From contig JADZCR010000006.1 of the NCBI GenBank assembly GCA_020851465.1, positions 496,001-560,000 on the forward strand: 64,000 nt of DNA. The letters run 5' to 3'. The stretch's first letter is position 1; every line of letters begins with the position of its first letter. The notes under the pieces are model-generated. The model searched no databases. It worked only from the letters and a program-made list of their open reading frames with translations, and was not told where the DNA came from. The stretch is from Phycisphaeraceae bacterium (lineage in GTDB: Bacteria; Planctomycetota; Phycisphaerae; Phycisphaerales; Phycisphaeraceae). The translations under genes and the position numbers were made by a program. Shown in pieces: positions 31,063 to 40,198 of the stretch.

Positions 31063-31992
31063 TTAATTTCGTGATAAATCAAAGCTGGCAGAGATCGGCG
31101 CATGGTCGGATCCGCCTAATACAGAGGGATCGGAGAGAACTCGTGCAGAATTAGGAATACTCATTTTTACCAATGCAGGACTTACCAGAATGTAATCAAT
31201 GGTGCTTCGGTAAGGTTCTTTGAGATATGTAATACGAGTATCGGGGGCGAGCTTTGCGTGAGCATCGATGAGAAATGGCTTACCATCCGTCTGTGGTGCA
31301 AGTAGCGTCTTAAGCGTAAGGCTTTGTGGCTCATCATTGAAATCACCGAGCATAACCGCGAGCTGATCGGGTTGCTTTGTCATGTTTTCAGCAATGATCT
31401 GCCGTGCAGCAGTGGCCTCGGCGAGTCGATACTTCACCGACTCTTTATCGTCAGGGCTATCGTACTTGCTTTTGAGGTGAACTGAGTAAAGATCAACGAT
31501 CTGCGTTGCTGTCGCCTGTATTCGGACTTGCCAGAGGTCACGGGCAAAATGCCAAGTCTGGGTTTCTCCAGCAAGTGTCAATTCTCGCCAGCGGTGACTG
31601 GTGACACTGACTATAGGGCGGCGACTAAGTACCCCCAAGTTTTGCCCACGATCACTATTAGTGTTTGCCACCGCGAGGTACTCATACCCCATGTCAGCAA
31701 GAAATTCACGATTCATCGCTCGGAGAACACCTTCATTTTCCAGTTCTTCAAAAGTTATAACATCAGGATTCAGCGCGCGAATCGCTTTGGCTATTGACTG
31801 TATTTCAGCACGTGGCTTGGGTTCATGCCCTTCATCAAATGTGTAAGGATCGTCAAAGACATCGAGAAAAAACTCGACGTTATATGCTGCGATAGTCAGC
31901 CTGTTCGGATTAGGCTGAGCTCGTAATTCTATTGGTGCGAGAACTACAACTAATAAAAACAGACATGCGATTCGGTTTAGTGAATGACGCAT
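31063..31992 (-). CDS. Exported endonuclease/exonuclease/phosphatase-family protein
   Basis: The 309-aa protein starts with a signal peptide (MRHSLNRIACLFLLVVVLAP, cleavage after RAQ). The fold motifs are all present: AAYNVEFF, FEELENE (catalytic Glu), YSVHLKSK, GDFNDEP, and GGSDHAPISA. This is the DNase I-like family, which includes nucleases, phosphodiesterases and sphingomyelinases. The substrate cannot be told from sequence, though the signal peptide puts it outside the cytoplasm. It ends 8 bp from the convergent metallo-hydrolase gene. Confidence 0.85.
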   Translation of the reverse strand: MRHSLNRIACLFLLVVVLAPIELRAQPNPNRLTIAAYNVEFFLDVFDDPYTFDEGHEPKPRAEIQSIAKAIRALNPDVITFEELENEGVLRAMNREFLADMGYEYLAVANTNSDRGQNLGVLSRRPIVSVTSHRWRELTLAGETQTWHFARDLWQVRIQATATQIVDLYSVHLKSKYDSPDDKESVKYRLAEATAARQIIAENMTKQPDQLAVMLGDFNDEPQSLTLKTLLAPQTDGKPFLIDAHAKLAPDTRITYLKEPYRSTIDYILVSPALVKMSIPNSARVLSDPSVLGGSDHAPISASFDLSRN

Positions 31993-32035
31993 AGAACAGG
32001 CTCCAATAGGAACGCATAGAGTACAGGCACAGTGC

Positions 32036-33853
32036 TTATCGTGTGGGTGTTTCCACCCAGGCCAACCACATGGCGAGCGAGAGTAGCGAGAATAATCGGT
32101 GTGTATGCTCGCGGCCTCGGCTATGTTCGTACATTAGATTCTCAATCATTTCGCGATGTAAGCCAATAGCTCCAAGGTATGGTTCATCAAGCAACCAGCG
32201 ACGCAGCATTGTTTGCAACGAACCGTTAAACCACTTGCCGAGGGGAATTGCAAACCCCATTTTCTTTCGCCGAATAATAGTCTCAGGAAGAAAAGGCCTG
32301 GCTACTTCACGGAGCAATGGTTTTGTTTGCCAACCAGACAAAAGGGATTTGAAGTCACTGGCCAAACTGGCATTTAAGACTTTGTCATCCAGCAAGGGGC
32401 TTCGTACCTCCAGACCAACCGCCATAGACGCCCGATCAACTTTGCGCAATAGATCGCCAGGAAGATAGTTCAACAAATCCCATTGTCGTGCAGATGCCGC
32501 GGGATCGGAATACGCACCTACGGCATCGTGATCTGCAATGGAATTAGGCTCATCAACTCCCAGCAAGCGGATCTGTTCATCATTGAACAATCGAACTAGG
32601 CTGAGGTACTGCTTCATGCCGACCGGCATACGCGCAGCTGTGACCATTCGATGATATTTTGCCAGTAGAGATTTTTCTCCAGTACGGAATGGTATCACTG
32701 GACACTTACTCAACCACCAAGCATGGGCGCGCAGAGTTCTTGCAGCGATGTATCGCTCGTAACCCGCGAATACTTCGTCACCGCCATCACCAGACAATGT
32801 TACTTTTACGTGCTTGCGTGTCGCACAGCTTAGCCAATACGTTGGCAGGATTGAGCTGTCTGCAAAGGGTTCCCCCATCAACTGCGTGAGGTTAAGCAGA
32901 TCAGCTTCAACATGAGGCTCCGCGTGCAACTCGTAATGTTCGCTGCCGATATGCTCAGCTACACGACGAGCATGCACTGCCTCGTCATATGAAATATCTG
33001 GCATCGATACGCAAAATGTCTTGAGTCTCTCACCTCGCTTGGAGAGTTCCTTCTGCGCAATAGCTGCAATTAATGAGGAATCAATCCCTCCTGACAAGAA
33101 ACAACCTAATGGAACATCGGCATCCAGACGTATCCGCACCGCATCAATGATGAGCTGAGTGAAGATGTCTACATCAACAGTGGTGGTGTTTTCCGATACG
33201 TGATGTGGCGCAGCCAAGACGCGACGCGGGTTCGCTTGGATCATCGTACTCGGCGGAAATTCAACGATACCCTTTAGTGGCGTCTGTGAAAGTGTATATC
33301 CGTAGGCGAGGTAACCATACAGCGCGTCACGGTCGATCTTCGGCTTTTCAGGAAGCGCAGCACAGATTGCTGCAGGGGTACTGGCGAATAGAAGTACACG
33401 ATCATCTTCGTACACAAACAGCGGTTTCTTGCCTACGCGATCCCTGGCCAGAAAGAGGTTTTGACCATCCCATATCGCAAACGCATACATTCCGCGCAGA
33501 TGGGAGGGCAGGTCACCGAACCATTCGCGGAAGCCGTGTAGTAACACTTCCGTGTCGCTGTGGTCGGTCGTGAATCGGTAACCCTTTGCGGCAAGTTCCG
33601 TCCGTAGTTCACGATGGTTATAGATTTCACCATTAAAAACAATGGACAACTTTCGATCAGGGAGCATCATCGGCTGCTGACCAAATGTAGAATCGAGAAT
33701 CGCCAAGCGTGTGTGAGCAAAGCCAAGGCGGCCGTCGATCAAAATACCTTGATCGTCAGGTCCGCGACTGGTAAGAACCCCTTGCATGCGCAATAACGCA
33801 GCGCGGTCAACCGGATAATCGTCACGGCGCATGATGCCTGCGATACCACACAT
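32036..33853 (-). CDS. asnB: Asparagine synthase, glutamine-hydrolysing
   Basis: AsnB makes asparagine from aspartate, glutamine and ATP. The protein begins MCGIAGIMRR, with Cys2 as the glutaminase nucleophile. FNGEIYNHRELR and SDTEVLLHGF follow, then the ATP pyrophosphatase loop FLSGGIDSSLIAA and GDGGDEVFAGY. Length 605 aa is normal. Similar proteins modify sugars or peptides, but there is no polysaccharide cluster nearby, so a general role is likely. It ends 43 bp from the nuclease gene, in the same direction. Confidence 0.92.
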   Translation of the reverse strand: MCGIAGIMRRDDYPVDRAALLRMQGVLTSRGPDDQGILIDGRLGFAHTRLAILDSTFGQQPMMLPDRKLSIVFNGEIYNHRELRTELAAKGYRFTTDHSDTEVLLHGFREWFGDLPSHLRGMYAFAIWDGQNLFLARDRVGKKPLFVYEDDRVLLFASTPAAICAALPEKPKIDRDALYGYLAYGYTLSQTPLKGIVEFPPSTMIQANPRRVLAAPHHVSENTTTVDVDIFTQLIIDAVRIRLDADVPLGCFLSGGIDSSLIAAIAQKELSKRGERLKTFCVSMPDISYDEAVHARRVAEHIGSEHYELHAEPHVEADLLNLTQLMGEPFADSSILPTYWLSCATRKHVKVTLSGDGGDEVFAGYERYIAARTLRAHAWWLSKCPVIPFRTGEKSLLAKYHRMVTAARMPVGMKQYLSLVRLFNDEQIRLLGVDEPNSIADHDAVGAYSDPAASARQWDLLNYLPGDLLRKVDRASMAVGLEVRSPLLDDKVLNASLASDFKSLLSGWQTKPLLREVARPFLPETIIRRKKMGFAIPLGKWFNGSLQTMLRRWLLDEPYLGAIGLHREMIENLMYEHSRGREHTHRLFSLLSLAMWLAWVETPTR

Positions 33854-33885
33854 GCGCGTAGGATAGTGTCGTCAGGCCGTAGCGG

Positions 33886-35688
33886 CTAAATCTGAGGAGG
33901 CTGCGGTTTTGCTTCCTTCTGAGGCAGCACATGCCGGACATGGAGTTCCTTAAGCTGCTTTTCGTCCACCGGTGATGGCGCGTCAAGCATCAAGTCAGCC
34001 CCATTTTGTGTCTTGGGGAATGCAATCACGTCACGGATATTGGTCGTTCCGGCCAAGTGCATAATGATGCGATCCAAGCCCAGCGCCAGCCCTCCATGAG
34101 GCGGAGCACCGAACTTTAACGCATCGAGCAGGAAGCCAAATTTCCTCTGTTGCGATTCCTCGTCAATACCAAGCAAGCGGAAAATCAACTGTTGAACCTC
34201 AGGACGATGGATACGGATTGATCCACCTCCCAGTTCGCTGCCATTACAGATGATGTCATAGGCTTTCGATCGGACGCTACCGATCTGCGTCCTGTCACCG
34301 CTTTCAAGTTTGGCAATGTCCTCATCTTTAGGTGCGGTGAACGGATGATGCAGGCTGTCCCAACGTTTCTCATCCGCATTCCATTCAACAGCTGGAAAAT
34401 CAACGACCCAAAGCCATTTCCAGTCACCGTCCTTGATCATGTCGCGATCCTTCGCCAGCTTAATGCGAAGCTCGCCCAGAACGCGATGAACAACCTTAGA
34501 GGTGTCCGCAGCGAAGCAGATCAGATCTCCCTCCTTAGCTCCCATACGAGCGACAAGCTCGTTAGCAATCTCTCCAACGAACTTGGCGATACCGGTATCA
34601 CACTTGCCATCTCCAATCACCTTCGTAACTGCAAGACCCTTGGCACCAAACCCCTTGGACCATTCCGCCAGAGCATCCGTTTCCTTTCGTGTCATAGAGC
34701 CGCCACCAGGAACGCAGATCGCTTTGACAATGCCCCCTGATTCCAATGCACTTTTGAAAACTCCGAAAGTAGTTTTGGCTGCAAGGTCGCTTATGTTCTT
34801 GAGTTCCATACCAAAACGGAGATCAGGCCGATCGATACCAAAGCGATCCATTGCTTCTGCATAAGTCATGCGAGCAAGCGGGGGGACCTCGACATTAAGG
34901 ATTTCCTTCCAAATCCGTCGCATCAGTCCTTCAACGATATCGAGCACTTCCTCTTGATCCACAAAGCTCATCTCAAGATCAAGTTGAGTAAACTCAGCCT
35001 GTCTGTCCGCCCGTGGATCTTCATCACGAAAACAACGGACGATCTGCACGTAACGCTCGCAACCTGCAACCATCAGAATTTGTTTGAACAACTGCGGACT
35101 CTGCGGCAGTGCATACCAAGCCCCCGCCTGGAGTCGACTGGGGACGAGAAAGTCACGTGCTCCCTCCGGCGTACTCTTGCAGAGGAATGGAGTTTCGATC
35201 TCAAAAAAACCATTTTGGTCGAAATAATCGCGCATGATTTTGGCGACACGATGTCGTGTGCGCAAGATATGCTGCATTCGTGGACGCCGAAGATCGATAA
35301 AGCGGTACTTTAACCGTGTCTCCTCACCCACTCGCTCCGCTTCATCAGGAGTAAATGGTGGATTATTACCCTTATTCAGCACTTCGAGTCGAGAGGCCTG
35401 CACCTCAATCTGGCCGGTGGCAATTTTGTTGTTTGCCATTCCAGCCTCGCGGGCGACACACTTACCCTGGACTGATACCACATCTTCGTTACGTAGTGAA
35501 TTCGCCAACTCGTGTGCTTCTTTGTTTTCCGGATGAAAAACAATCTGGGTCAGGCCCTCACGGTCACGGAGATCAATGAATATGACACCGCCGTGATCAC
35601 GGTACTTGTTTACCCAGCCGGCGAGGCTGACAGTCTGGCCAACGTGTTCACTCCGCAAGGCACCGCAGTTGTGAGTTCGCTTTTGCAT
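33886..35688 (-). CDS. aspS: Aspartyl-tRNA synthetase
   Basis: AspRS loads aspartate on tRNA-Asp (or tRNA-Asn too, in the non-discriminating form). The chain of 600 aa has the anticodon-binding OB domain at the N-terminus (VSLAGWVNKYRDHGGVIFIDLRDREG). Class II motif 2 is FRDEDPRADRQAEFTQLD. The bacterial GAD insert lies at 290-420, and motif 3 is GLALGLDRI. Not all bacteria with AspRS keep a separate AsnRS, and gatCAB is not in the window, so I cannot decide its specificity. The gene is divergent from ribE. Confidence 0.96.
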   Translation of the reverse strand: MQKRTHNCGALRSEHVGQTVSLAGWVNKYRDHGGVIFIDLRDREGLTQIVFHPENKEAHELANSLRNEDVVSVQGKCVAREAGMANNKIATGQIEVQASRLEVLNKGNNPPFTPDEAERVGEETRLKYRFIDLRRPRMQHILRTRHRVAKIMRDYFDQNGFFEIETPFLCKSTPEGARDFLVPSRLQAGAWYALPQSPQLFKQILMVAGCERYVQIVRCFRDEDPRADRQAEFTQLDLEMSFVDQEEVLDIVEGLMRRIWKEILNVEVPPLARMTYAEAMDRFGIDRPDLRFGMELKNISDLAAKTTFGVFKSALESGGIVKAICVPGGGSMTRKETDALAEWSKGFGAKGLAVTKVIGDGKCDTGIAKFVGEIANELVARMGAKEGDLICFAADTSKVVHRVLGELRIKLAKDRDMIKDGDWKWLWVVDFPAVEWNADEKRWDSLHHPFTAPKDEDIAKLESGDRTQIGSVRSKAYDIICNGSELGGGSIRIHRPEVQQLIFRLLGIDEESQQRKFGFLLDALKFGAPPHGGLALGLDRIIMHLAGTTNIRDVIAFPKTQNGADLMLDAPSPVDEKQLKELHVRHVLPQKEAKPQPPQI

Positions 35689-35821
35689 GAAAATCCTCGT
35701 TTGAAGGGCGGTGATGATACTCGTTTTATCCGTATCGCGCGAGGTTCACAGGTGGTCCGAGCCGCGGTGGAGTGAACACAGGTAAGGTAACTAAGGACGA
35801 TTTTTTTCGTATCGCTACACT

Positions 35822-36442
35822 GTGGCCGTGTTTACAGGACTTGTACAAACACGTGGTCAAGTTGTTTCATCCCAACTTTATCAGTTTGGGTTGAAGTTGG
35901 TTATCACCCCACGAGAGGGGGCGTTCGTCAATCAATCTCTTCGCCATGGCGACTCCATTTGCGTCAACGGAGTGTGTTTAACACTGGTTCAAAAAAACTC
36001 GGCGGGTCTGCATTTCGATGTCATTTCTGAAACGCTTGCTAAAACAACACTACGCTTACTGACTGTCGGCAGTGAGGTCAACCTGGAGTCATCACTGACG
36101 CCTACTAGTCAAATCGGTGGCCATTTCATGCAAGGTCACGTTGATGGTATAGGGATCATACGTGAAGTCGTTGCCAGCGCATCTGAGCGGCGATTGATAA
36201 TCATGCCTCCTGCTGAGCTGATGGATTACATTGTGATAAAAGGGTCCGTCGCAATCGATGGAGTGAGTCTGACTATCGCCGCTATTGCTGAGGATTCTTT
36301 CGAAGTAGCACTAATTCCGACTACGCTCGAAATCACTACGCTAGGCTCAGTAAAACCAGGTGCCCGAGTCAATCTTGAAGCGGACACGATTGCGAAAACC
36401 GTGGTCAATTATTTACGACGACAAGCAACTAGATCTTCGTAA
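35822..36442 (+). CDS. ribE: Riboflavin synthase alpha subunit
   Basis: This enzyme converts two lumazine molecules into riboflavin. The N-terminus FTGLVQTRGQV is typical, and two lumazine-binding domains follow, with GDSICVNGVCLTL (residues about 40-52) and GSVAIDGVSLTIA (about 140-152). IGGHFMQGHVDG is the second conserved loop. Length is 206 aa. Two GTG starts (35822 and 35828) are possible and the one at 35828 would start exactly at the family pattern. The other rib genes are elsewhere. Confidence 0.93.
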   Translation: MAVFTGLVQTRGQVVSSQLYQFGLKLVITPREGAFVNQSLRHGDSICVNGVCLTLVQKNSAGLHFDVISETLAKTTLRLLTVGSEVNLESSLTPTSQIGGHFMQGHVDGIGIIREVVASASERRLIIMPPAELMDYIVIKGSVAIDGVSLTIAAIAEDSFEVALIPTTLEITTLGSVKPGARVNLEADTIAKTVVNYLRRQATRSS

Positions 36443-36477
36443 TTTCTGAGGCATAGGGCATTGAAATGAGATAGCCT

Positions 36478-37749
36478 TCATACAGCCACATGGTCAGAAA
36501 GCGTCATCTGATGCTGTCGATGAAGCTCTGTCTCCACTGATTGCACACCAATGCAGAGGACCGTCAGATCATCCTGCTGATTAAGTGAGCCAACCTGGAG
36601 ATCGAGTTTTGCAATCAGTCGTTCCAGTGCTTCGTCGAGAGTACCGTGAGCGAGATGCTTAAACTCTTCAGTGTATTGTTGATTGGCCGAGTCTCGTCCA
36701 TTCACTGGACACACTTTGGGAAATGCAACTTCAAAACCGTCGCTGTAAAGCAGCAACCGGTCACCTGATTGCAGCTGTGTTTCGTGCAGCTCGAATATTT
36801 CATCCGGGAATATACCGAGCATAGCACCTTCGGGCTGGAGCATGCGTGTGCCACCATTTTCGTTGAGAATAAGCGGATATGGGTGGCCAGCCCGAGCAAA
36901 CGCCAATTCCAGTGTTTTACAATTCAGCACGCCATAACAAGCCGTTGCAAAGCGGACCTTACCGGTCTGCTGCTCAACCATGTCGTGATTTAACTTAGCA
37001 AGTGCCTCATTAGGTGGAATGATGCGATACCCGCGTGGAGCCGTCGCATCGATCTCCTTGGTATGCAAGCATCGCTTGATATACATGGTCATAAGCGCGG
37101 CTGGCACGCCGTGACCTACAGCATCAGCGATAAAAAATCCAATATGCTCTTCATCGAGCTGGAGTACCTCGTAGATGTCGCCGCTGACGTAGCTTGCAGG
37201 TCGAAAAAAGACACGACATTCGACACGGCCGACTTTTGGTAGCTTTGAAGGAAGAAACTCACGCTGAAGCTGTGCTGCGAGGCGAAGCTCCTCGTCAATT
37301 TTGCCGATTTGGTCACACAATCCGCCCTGGTGCATTTGCAGAGCTTTGATCTCGGTTCGCAAGTGTCGGACAGTAGTAGCCTGGCCCCACAACGTCCGCA
37401 GTACCGCACACAGGGTTGCGGCGGATTCCATCAGCGGGGCAATGACGACTCCTTCTTGAAATAGTGAGCCGACTTGATGGCTCTCATCCGGGCGACTGAT
37501 CATCGCGCAGATGTGATGATCCAGAAGCAGACTCATCACTGCATATAAACCTCGCGGTTGATGCTCATCAAGGATTACCCACGCGATAGCAGCGCGATCC
37601 AGATGGGTTTCATCCTCTAAAACCTGGTCGAACGTGATCGAGGTGACAGGGGGCTGATCCTTGTCCGGCCAATGCGCAAGTACAGCCTCGACCATCGGTA
37701 CTCTTAGGACCGAGTCACTGGACCCGATGAGTAGGATCTTCGTTGGCAT
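36478..37749 (-). CDS. PP2C-type (SpoIIE/RsbU) serine phosphatase with receiver-like N-terminus
   Basis: The C-terminal 240 residues are a SpoIIE/RsbU-type phosphatase. FRPASYVSGDIYEV and IADAVGHGVPAALMTMYIK hold metal-binding Asp residues, and LLLYSDGFEVAF and DDLTVLCIG follow. Such enzymes dephosphorylate anti-sigma antagonists. The N-terminal 130 residues begin MPTKILLIGSSDSV and resemble a receiver domain, but the usual phospho-acceptor Asp pattern is not obvious, so it may be degenerate. A helical linker rich in Gln and Leu joins the two. The ATG at 37749 is preferred because it starts the domain. No partner switch genes are nearby. Confidence 0.85.
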   Translation of the reverse strand: MPTKILLIGSSDSVLRVPMVEAVLAHWPDKDQPPVTSITFDQVLEDETHLDRAAIAWVILDEHQPRGLYAVMSLLLDHHICAMISRPDESHQVGSLFQEGVVIAPLMESAATLCAVLRTLWGQATTVRHLRTEIKALQMHQGGLCDQIGKIDEELRLAAQLQREFLPSKLPKVGRVECRVFFRPASYVSGDIYEVLQLDEEHIGFFIADAVGHGVPAALMTMYIKRCLHTKEIDATAPRGYRIIPPNEALAKLNHDMVEQQTGKVRFATACYGVLNCKTLELAFARAGHPYPLILNENGGTRMLQPEGAMLGIFPDEIFELHETQLQSGDRLLLYSDGFEVAFPKVCPVNGRDSANQQYTEEFKHLAHGTLDEALERLIAKLDLQVGSLNQQDDLTVLCIGVQSVETELHRQHQMTLSDHVAV

Positions 37750-37856
37750 GATGAAGAAAAGCTGACAGACGAAAGTCAACCAAACCGGAGGATCATGCCG
37801 GCGATAACAGAACTTGTGACGTTTATCGTCGGCAATCGATCCAAGACCTCATCGTC

Positions 37857-38369
37857 TCAGCGTACGCTGGCCTTAAGTTCTTCAAGCGGGAGGTTGATCT
37901 TCTGACCTCTTTTGAGGCCGAGTATGCGGGTCGTTCCGCCTTTGAGCTCAATGGCAAATTGGCCAGGGGATTCGCTCCAATAAAGATGCAGATCATTCTC
38001 ACGGGAGGGGTCGTTACGAATTTCAGGTTGCTCGACCTGCATTTCATACCAATTCAAGACACGTCCGGTAGGGCCGAGAAATATAACGTCAATCGGAACG
38101 GAGCACCGTCGCATCACCATCGCAAGTTTATGCTCACTTTTAAAGACAAATAACATCCCACCATCCGCTGCGATTTGAGAACGATCTGATAGCCCCTGAT
38201 ACGCTGCTTCCCGTGTAAGAGCGAGTTCAAGATGAAACTGGTGCCCGTTGATTTCCACGTCCAGTGGACTCGTCAGCGGAGATGAAGAATCAGAGCACCC
38301 CCCGATTGCAGATGCGAATAGCAACAGGAAAAGACAGCCTGACCTCAAAATTATCGTTCGAGTATCCAT
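37857..38369 (-). CDS. DUF192 lipoprotein
   Basis: The N-terminus has a hydrophobic stretch and an IGGC lipobox (Cys25), so this is an anchored lipoprotein. The rest, from about residue 35, is a DUF192 domain, with the segments RREAAYQGLSDR-like (LTREAAYQGLSDRS), GGMLFVF, and VPIDVIFL. DUF192 is a small beta domain of unknown function, common in secreted bacterial proteins. The start overlaps the end of gluQ by 19 bp, in another frame. Length 170 aa. Confidence 0.85.
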   Translation of the reverse strand: MDTRTIILRSGCLFLLLFASAIGGCSDSSSPLTSPLDVEINGHQFHLELALTREAAYQGLSDRSQIAADGGMLFVFKSEHKLAMVMRRCSVPIDVIFLGPTGRVLNWYEMQVEQPEIRNDPSRENDLHLYWSESPGQFAIELKGGTTRILGLKRGQKINLPLEELKASVR

Positions 38370-39316
38370 GAGTGATCTTCGTATGTAAACATAGCGGGCT
38401 GGCGGGGGAGTCGAGCCAGTGAAAAACGCTCAGCAAACTCGACCGCAGATAGAGGCTGCCGTGTGGCTTCAACACCACTCCAATAGGCCAGGAGGCCAAT
38501 AATGCGCTCGACAGGCACATTCAACTTACGATAGGTGGCGAGCCGTGAATCACCATGACGTTTAGCCAAACGACGGCCGTCGCTCCCAAGAACAAGAGGC
38601 ACATGCCAATATTGAGGCAGGGGGCTGTAGCCGAGCAATTCATAGAGCCAACGCTGGCGGGCTGCGGAGGAAAGCAAGTCGTCGCCACGGACGATATCGG
38701 TGACACCTTGTCGGACATCATCAACAACGACCGCCAATTGATAAGCCGGTAGACCAGCCTTGGTCGCCACAACGAAATCACCTACCAGTCGGTCAAGATC
38801 AAATCTTTGCTGGCCGGCAATAGAGTCAGTGAAAATAATCTCTCGTGACGGCGCGATAACCCTCCAGGAACTTTGCGAACTTACATCGAATGGCGTGCTC
38901 AAGTTAGCTGGTCGGCAGGTTCCTGGATACCGTAACTCATGCTCGTCCGCGTGTGGCGCAGTTTGCGCTCGTTCGATCTCCTGTCGAGTACATACACATG
39001 GATAGATCTTGTGATCCTGTGCCAATTGATCAAGTGCTGTTTGGTATGGAGATAAATCAGCTAATTGAAATACCGGTCCTTCATCCCAACTAAGGCCGAG
39101 CCATTGAAGATCATCAATAGCCTGAATATCTGCTCCCGCCTTAACTCGAGGGGTATCCAGATCCTCAATACGTAAAATAATTTTCCAGTTGTTTTGTTTT
39201 GCAAGAGCCCAATTGATGAGAAAAGTCCTAGCATTCCCCAAGTGAAGAGCACCGGTGGGGGAGGGAGCTAGACGGGTTTTGCGAGGCGAGTCGATACAGC
39301 ATTCCAGTGTGGTCAA
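38351..39316 (-). CDS. gluQ: Glutamyl-Q tRNA(Asp) synthetase
   Basis: GluQ attaches glutamate to the queuosine of tRNA-Asp. The 321-aa chain is a truncated GluRS with only the catalytic core. The HIGH-like APSPTGALHLGNA segment, Zn-site residues (CVCTRQE and YPGTC), and the KMSK-like LAKRHGD are all visible. The anticodon-binding domain of GluRS is missing, as in all GluQ. Its presence suggests the organism makes queuosine. The gene overlaps the DUF192 gene by 19 bp and is divergent from purN. Confidence 0.92.
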   Translation of the reverse strand: MTTLECCIDSPRKTRLAPSPTGALHLGNARTFLINWALAKQNNWKIILRIEDLDTPRVKAGADIQAIDDLQWLGLSWDEGPVFQLADLSPYQTALDQLAQDHKIYPCVCTRQEIERAQTAPHADEHELRYPGTCRPANLSTPFDVSSQSSWRVIAPSREIIFTDSIAGQQRFDLDRLVGDFVVATKAGLPAYQLAVVVDDVRQGVTDIVRGDDLLSSAARQRWLYELLGYSPLPQYWHVPLVLGSDGRRLAKRHGDSRLATYRKLNVPVERIIGLLAYWSGVEATRQPLSAVEFAERFSLARLPRQPAMFTYEDHSWILER

Positions 39317-39344
39317 GCGAAGTACGGATGATTATCGTAGCAGC

Positions 39345-39953
39345 ATGGTTGAGTCGCCCGAAATTCCAAAGTTCAACAAACCAATCCGACTGGCTGTCTT
39401 ACTGAGCGGAGGCGGATCCACACTCCAAAATATCGCGAACGCTATCAATCGCAAAGACTTGGATGCGAAAATCGTCTGTGTGATAAGTTCACGGTCCGAT
39501 GCTTATGGTGTCCAGCGTGCAGCGCAACTCGGCCTACCGTGTCAGGTCGTGGAACGTAAGGCAATCCCTGCTGTAAAAGAGTTTTCGGATGCAATATTCG
39601 GCACTATCAGGAAATCCCAGTCAGACCTTGTCTGCCTGGCTGGATTTTTGAGCCTGATTGAAATCCCACCTGACTTTGTAGGACGTGTTTTGAATATCCA
39701 CCCTGCTTTACTACCAAGTTTTGGTGGCAAAGGCATGCATGGTCATCATGTGCACGAGGCTGTGTTAAATGCTGGCTGCAAAGTAAGTGGCTGCACCGTA
39801 CATCTGGCGGATCAAACATATGACACTGGACGAATCCTTATTCAGCGATGCTGCCAGGTATCATCGAGTGATACGCCAGAAACACTCGCCAAACGCGTAT
39901 TTGAACAAGAGTGCATCGCCTATCCCGAGGCAATTCGATTGTTTGTAAAATAG
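39345..39953 (+). CDS. purN: Phosphoribosylglycinamide formyltransferase
   Basis: PurN adds the formyl group in the third step of purine synthesis, using 10-formyltetrahydrofolate. AVLLSGGGSTLQNI opens the core, and NIHPALLPSFGGKGMHG holds the catalytic Asn-His residues. SGCTVHLADQTYDTGRIL with the Asp follows. The ATG at 39345 gives 202 aa, the family size. A longer frame would run into gluQ. No other pur gene is near. Confidence 0.92.
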   Translation: MVESPEIPKFNKPIRLAVLLSGGGSTLQNIANAINRKDLDAKIVCVISSRSDAYGVQRAAQLGLPCQVVERKAIPAVKEFSDAIFGTIRKSQSDLVCLAGFLSLIEIPPDFVGRVLNIHPALLPSFGGKGMHGHHVHEAVLNAGCKVSGCTVHLADQTYDTGRILIQRCCQVSSSDTPETLAKRVFEQECIAYPEAIRLFVK

Positions 39954-40146
39954 CCACAGATGAGTAGCAAACGGAAGATCGCCTCTCTACTTCTAGTCTA
40001 GGTTTTACAACGTCCGATAATGTATGTTATGTATAACTAGGACGATGCAACTCAATTTCCCGGTCTCAAATCACACGCGGCACAATGTCGCTTCCCGTTG
40101 CTGTTCTCTTGTTGTGTTCATGTTTCAGGGAACTCTCCCGCTCATA

Positions 40147-40175
40147 AAAAAGCCCCGCATCATTGCAGGGCTTTT
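40147..40175 (-). terminator. Terminator of the cytochrome operon
   Basis: AAAAGCCCCGC (40148-40158) pairs with GCAGGGCTTTT (40165-40175) with one mismatch. On the minus strand it is a GC-rich stem followed by a pure T-run, 24 bp after the stop of the last cytochrome gene. It would also work on the plus strand, about 190 bp after purN. Confidence 0.8.
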
Positions 40176-40198
40176 CATGCAATCAGTCTGTAGATGCG

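Noticed and set aside
35234..35775. Plus-strand frames opposite the start of aspS
   Set aside because: Antisense to a clear AspRS; codon pattern follows the shadow of the real gene.
38351..38369. Overlap of gluQ and the DUF192 gene as a possible frameshift fusion
   Set aside because: Each protein is complete with its own start, lipobox or core motifs, so the overlap is only compact packing.
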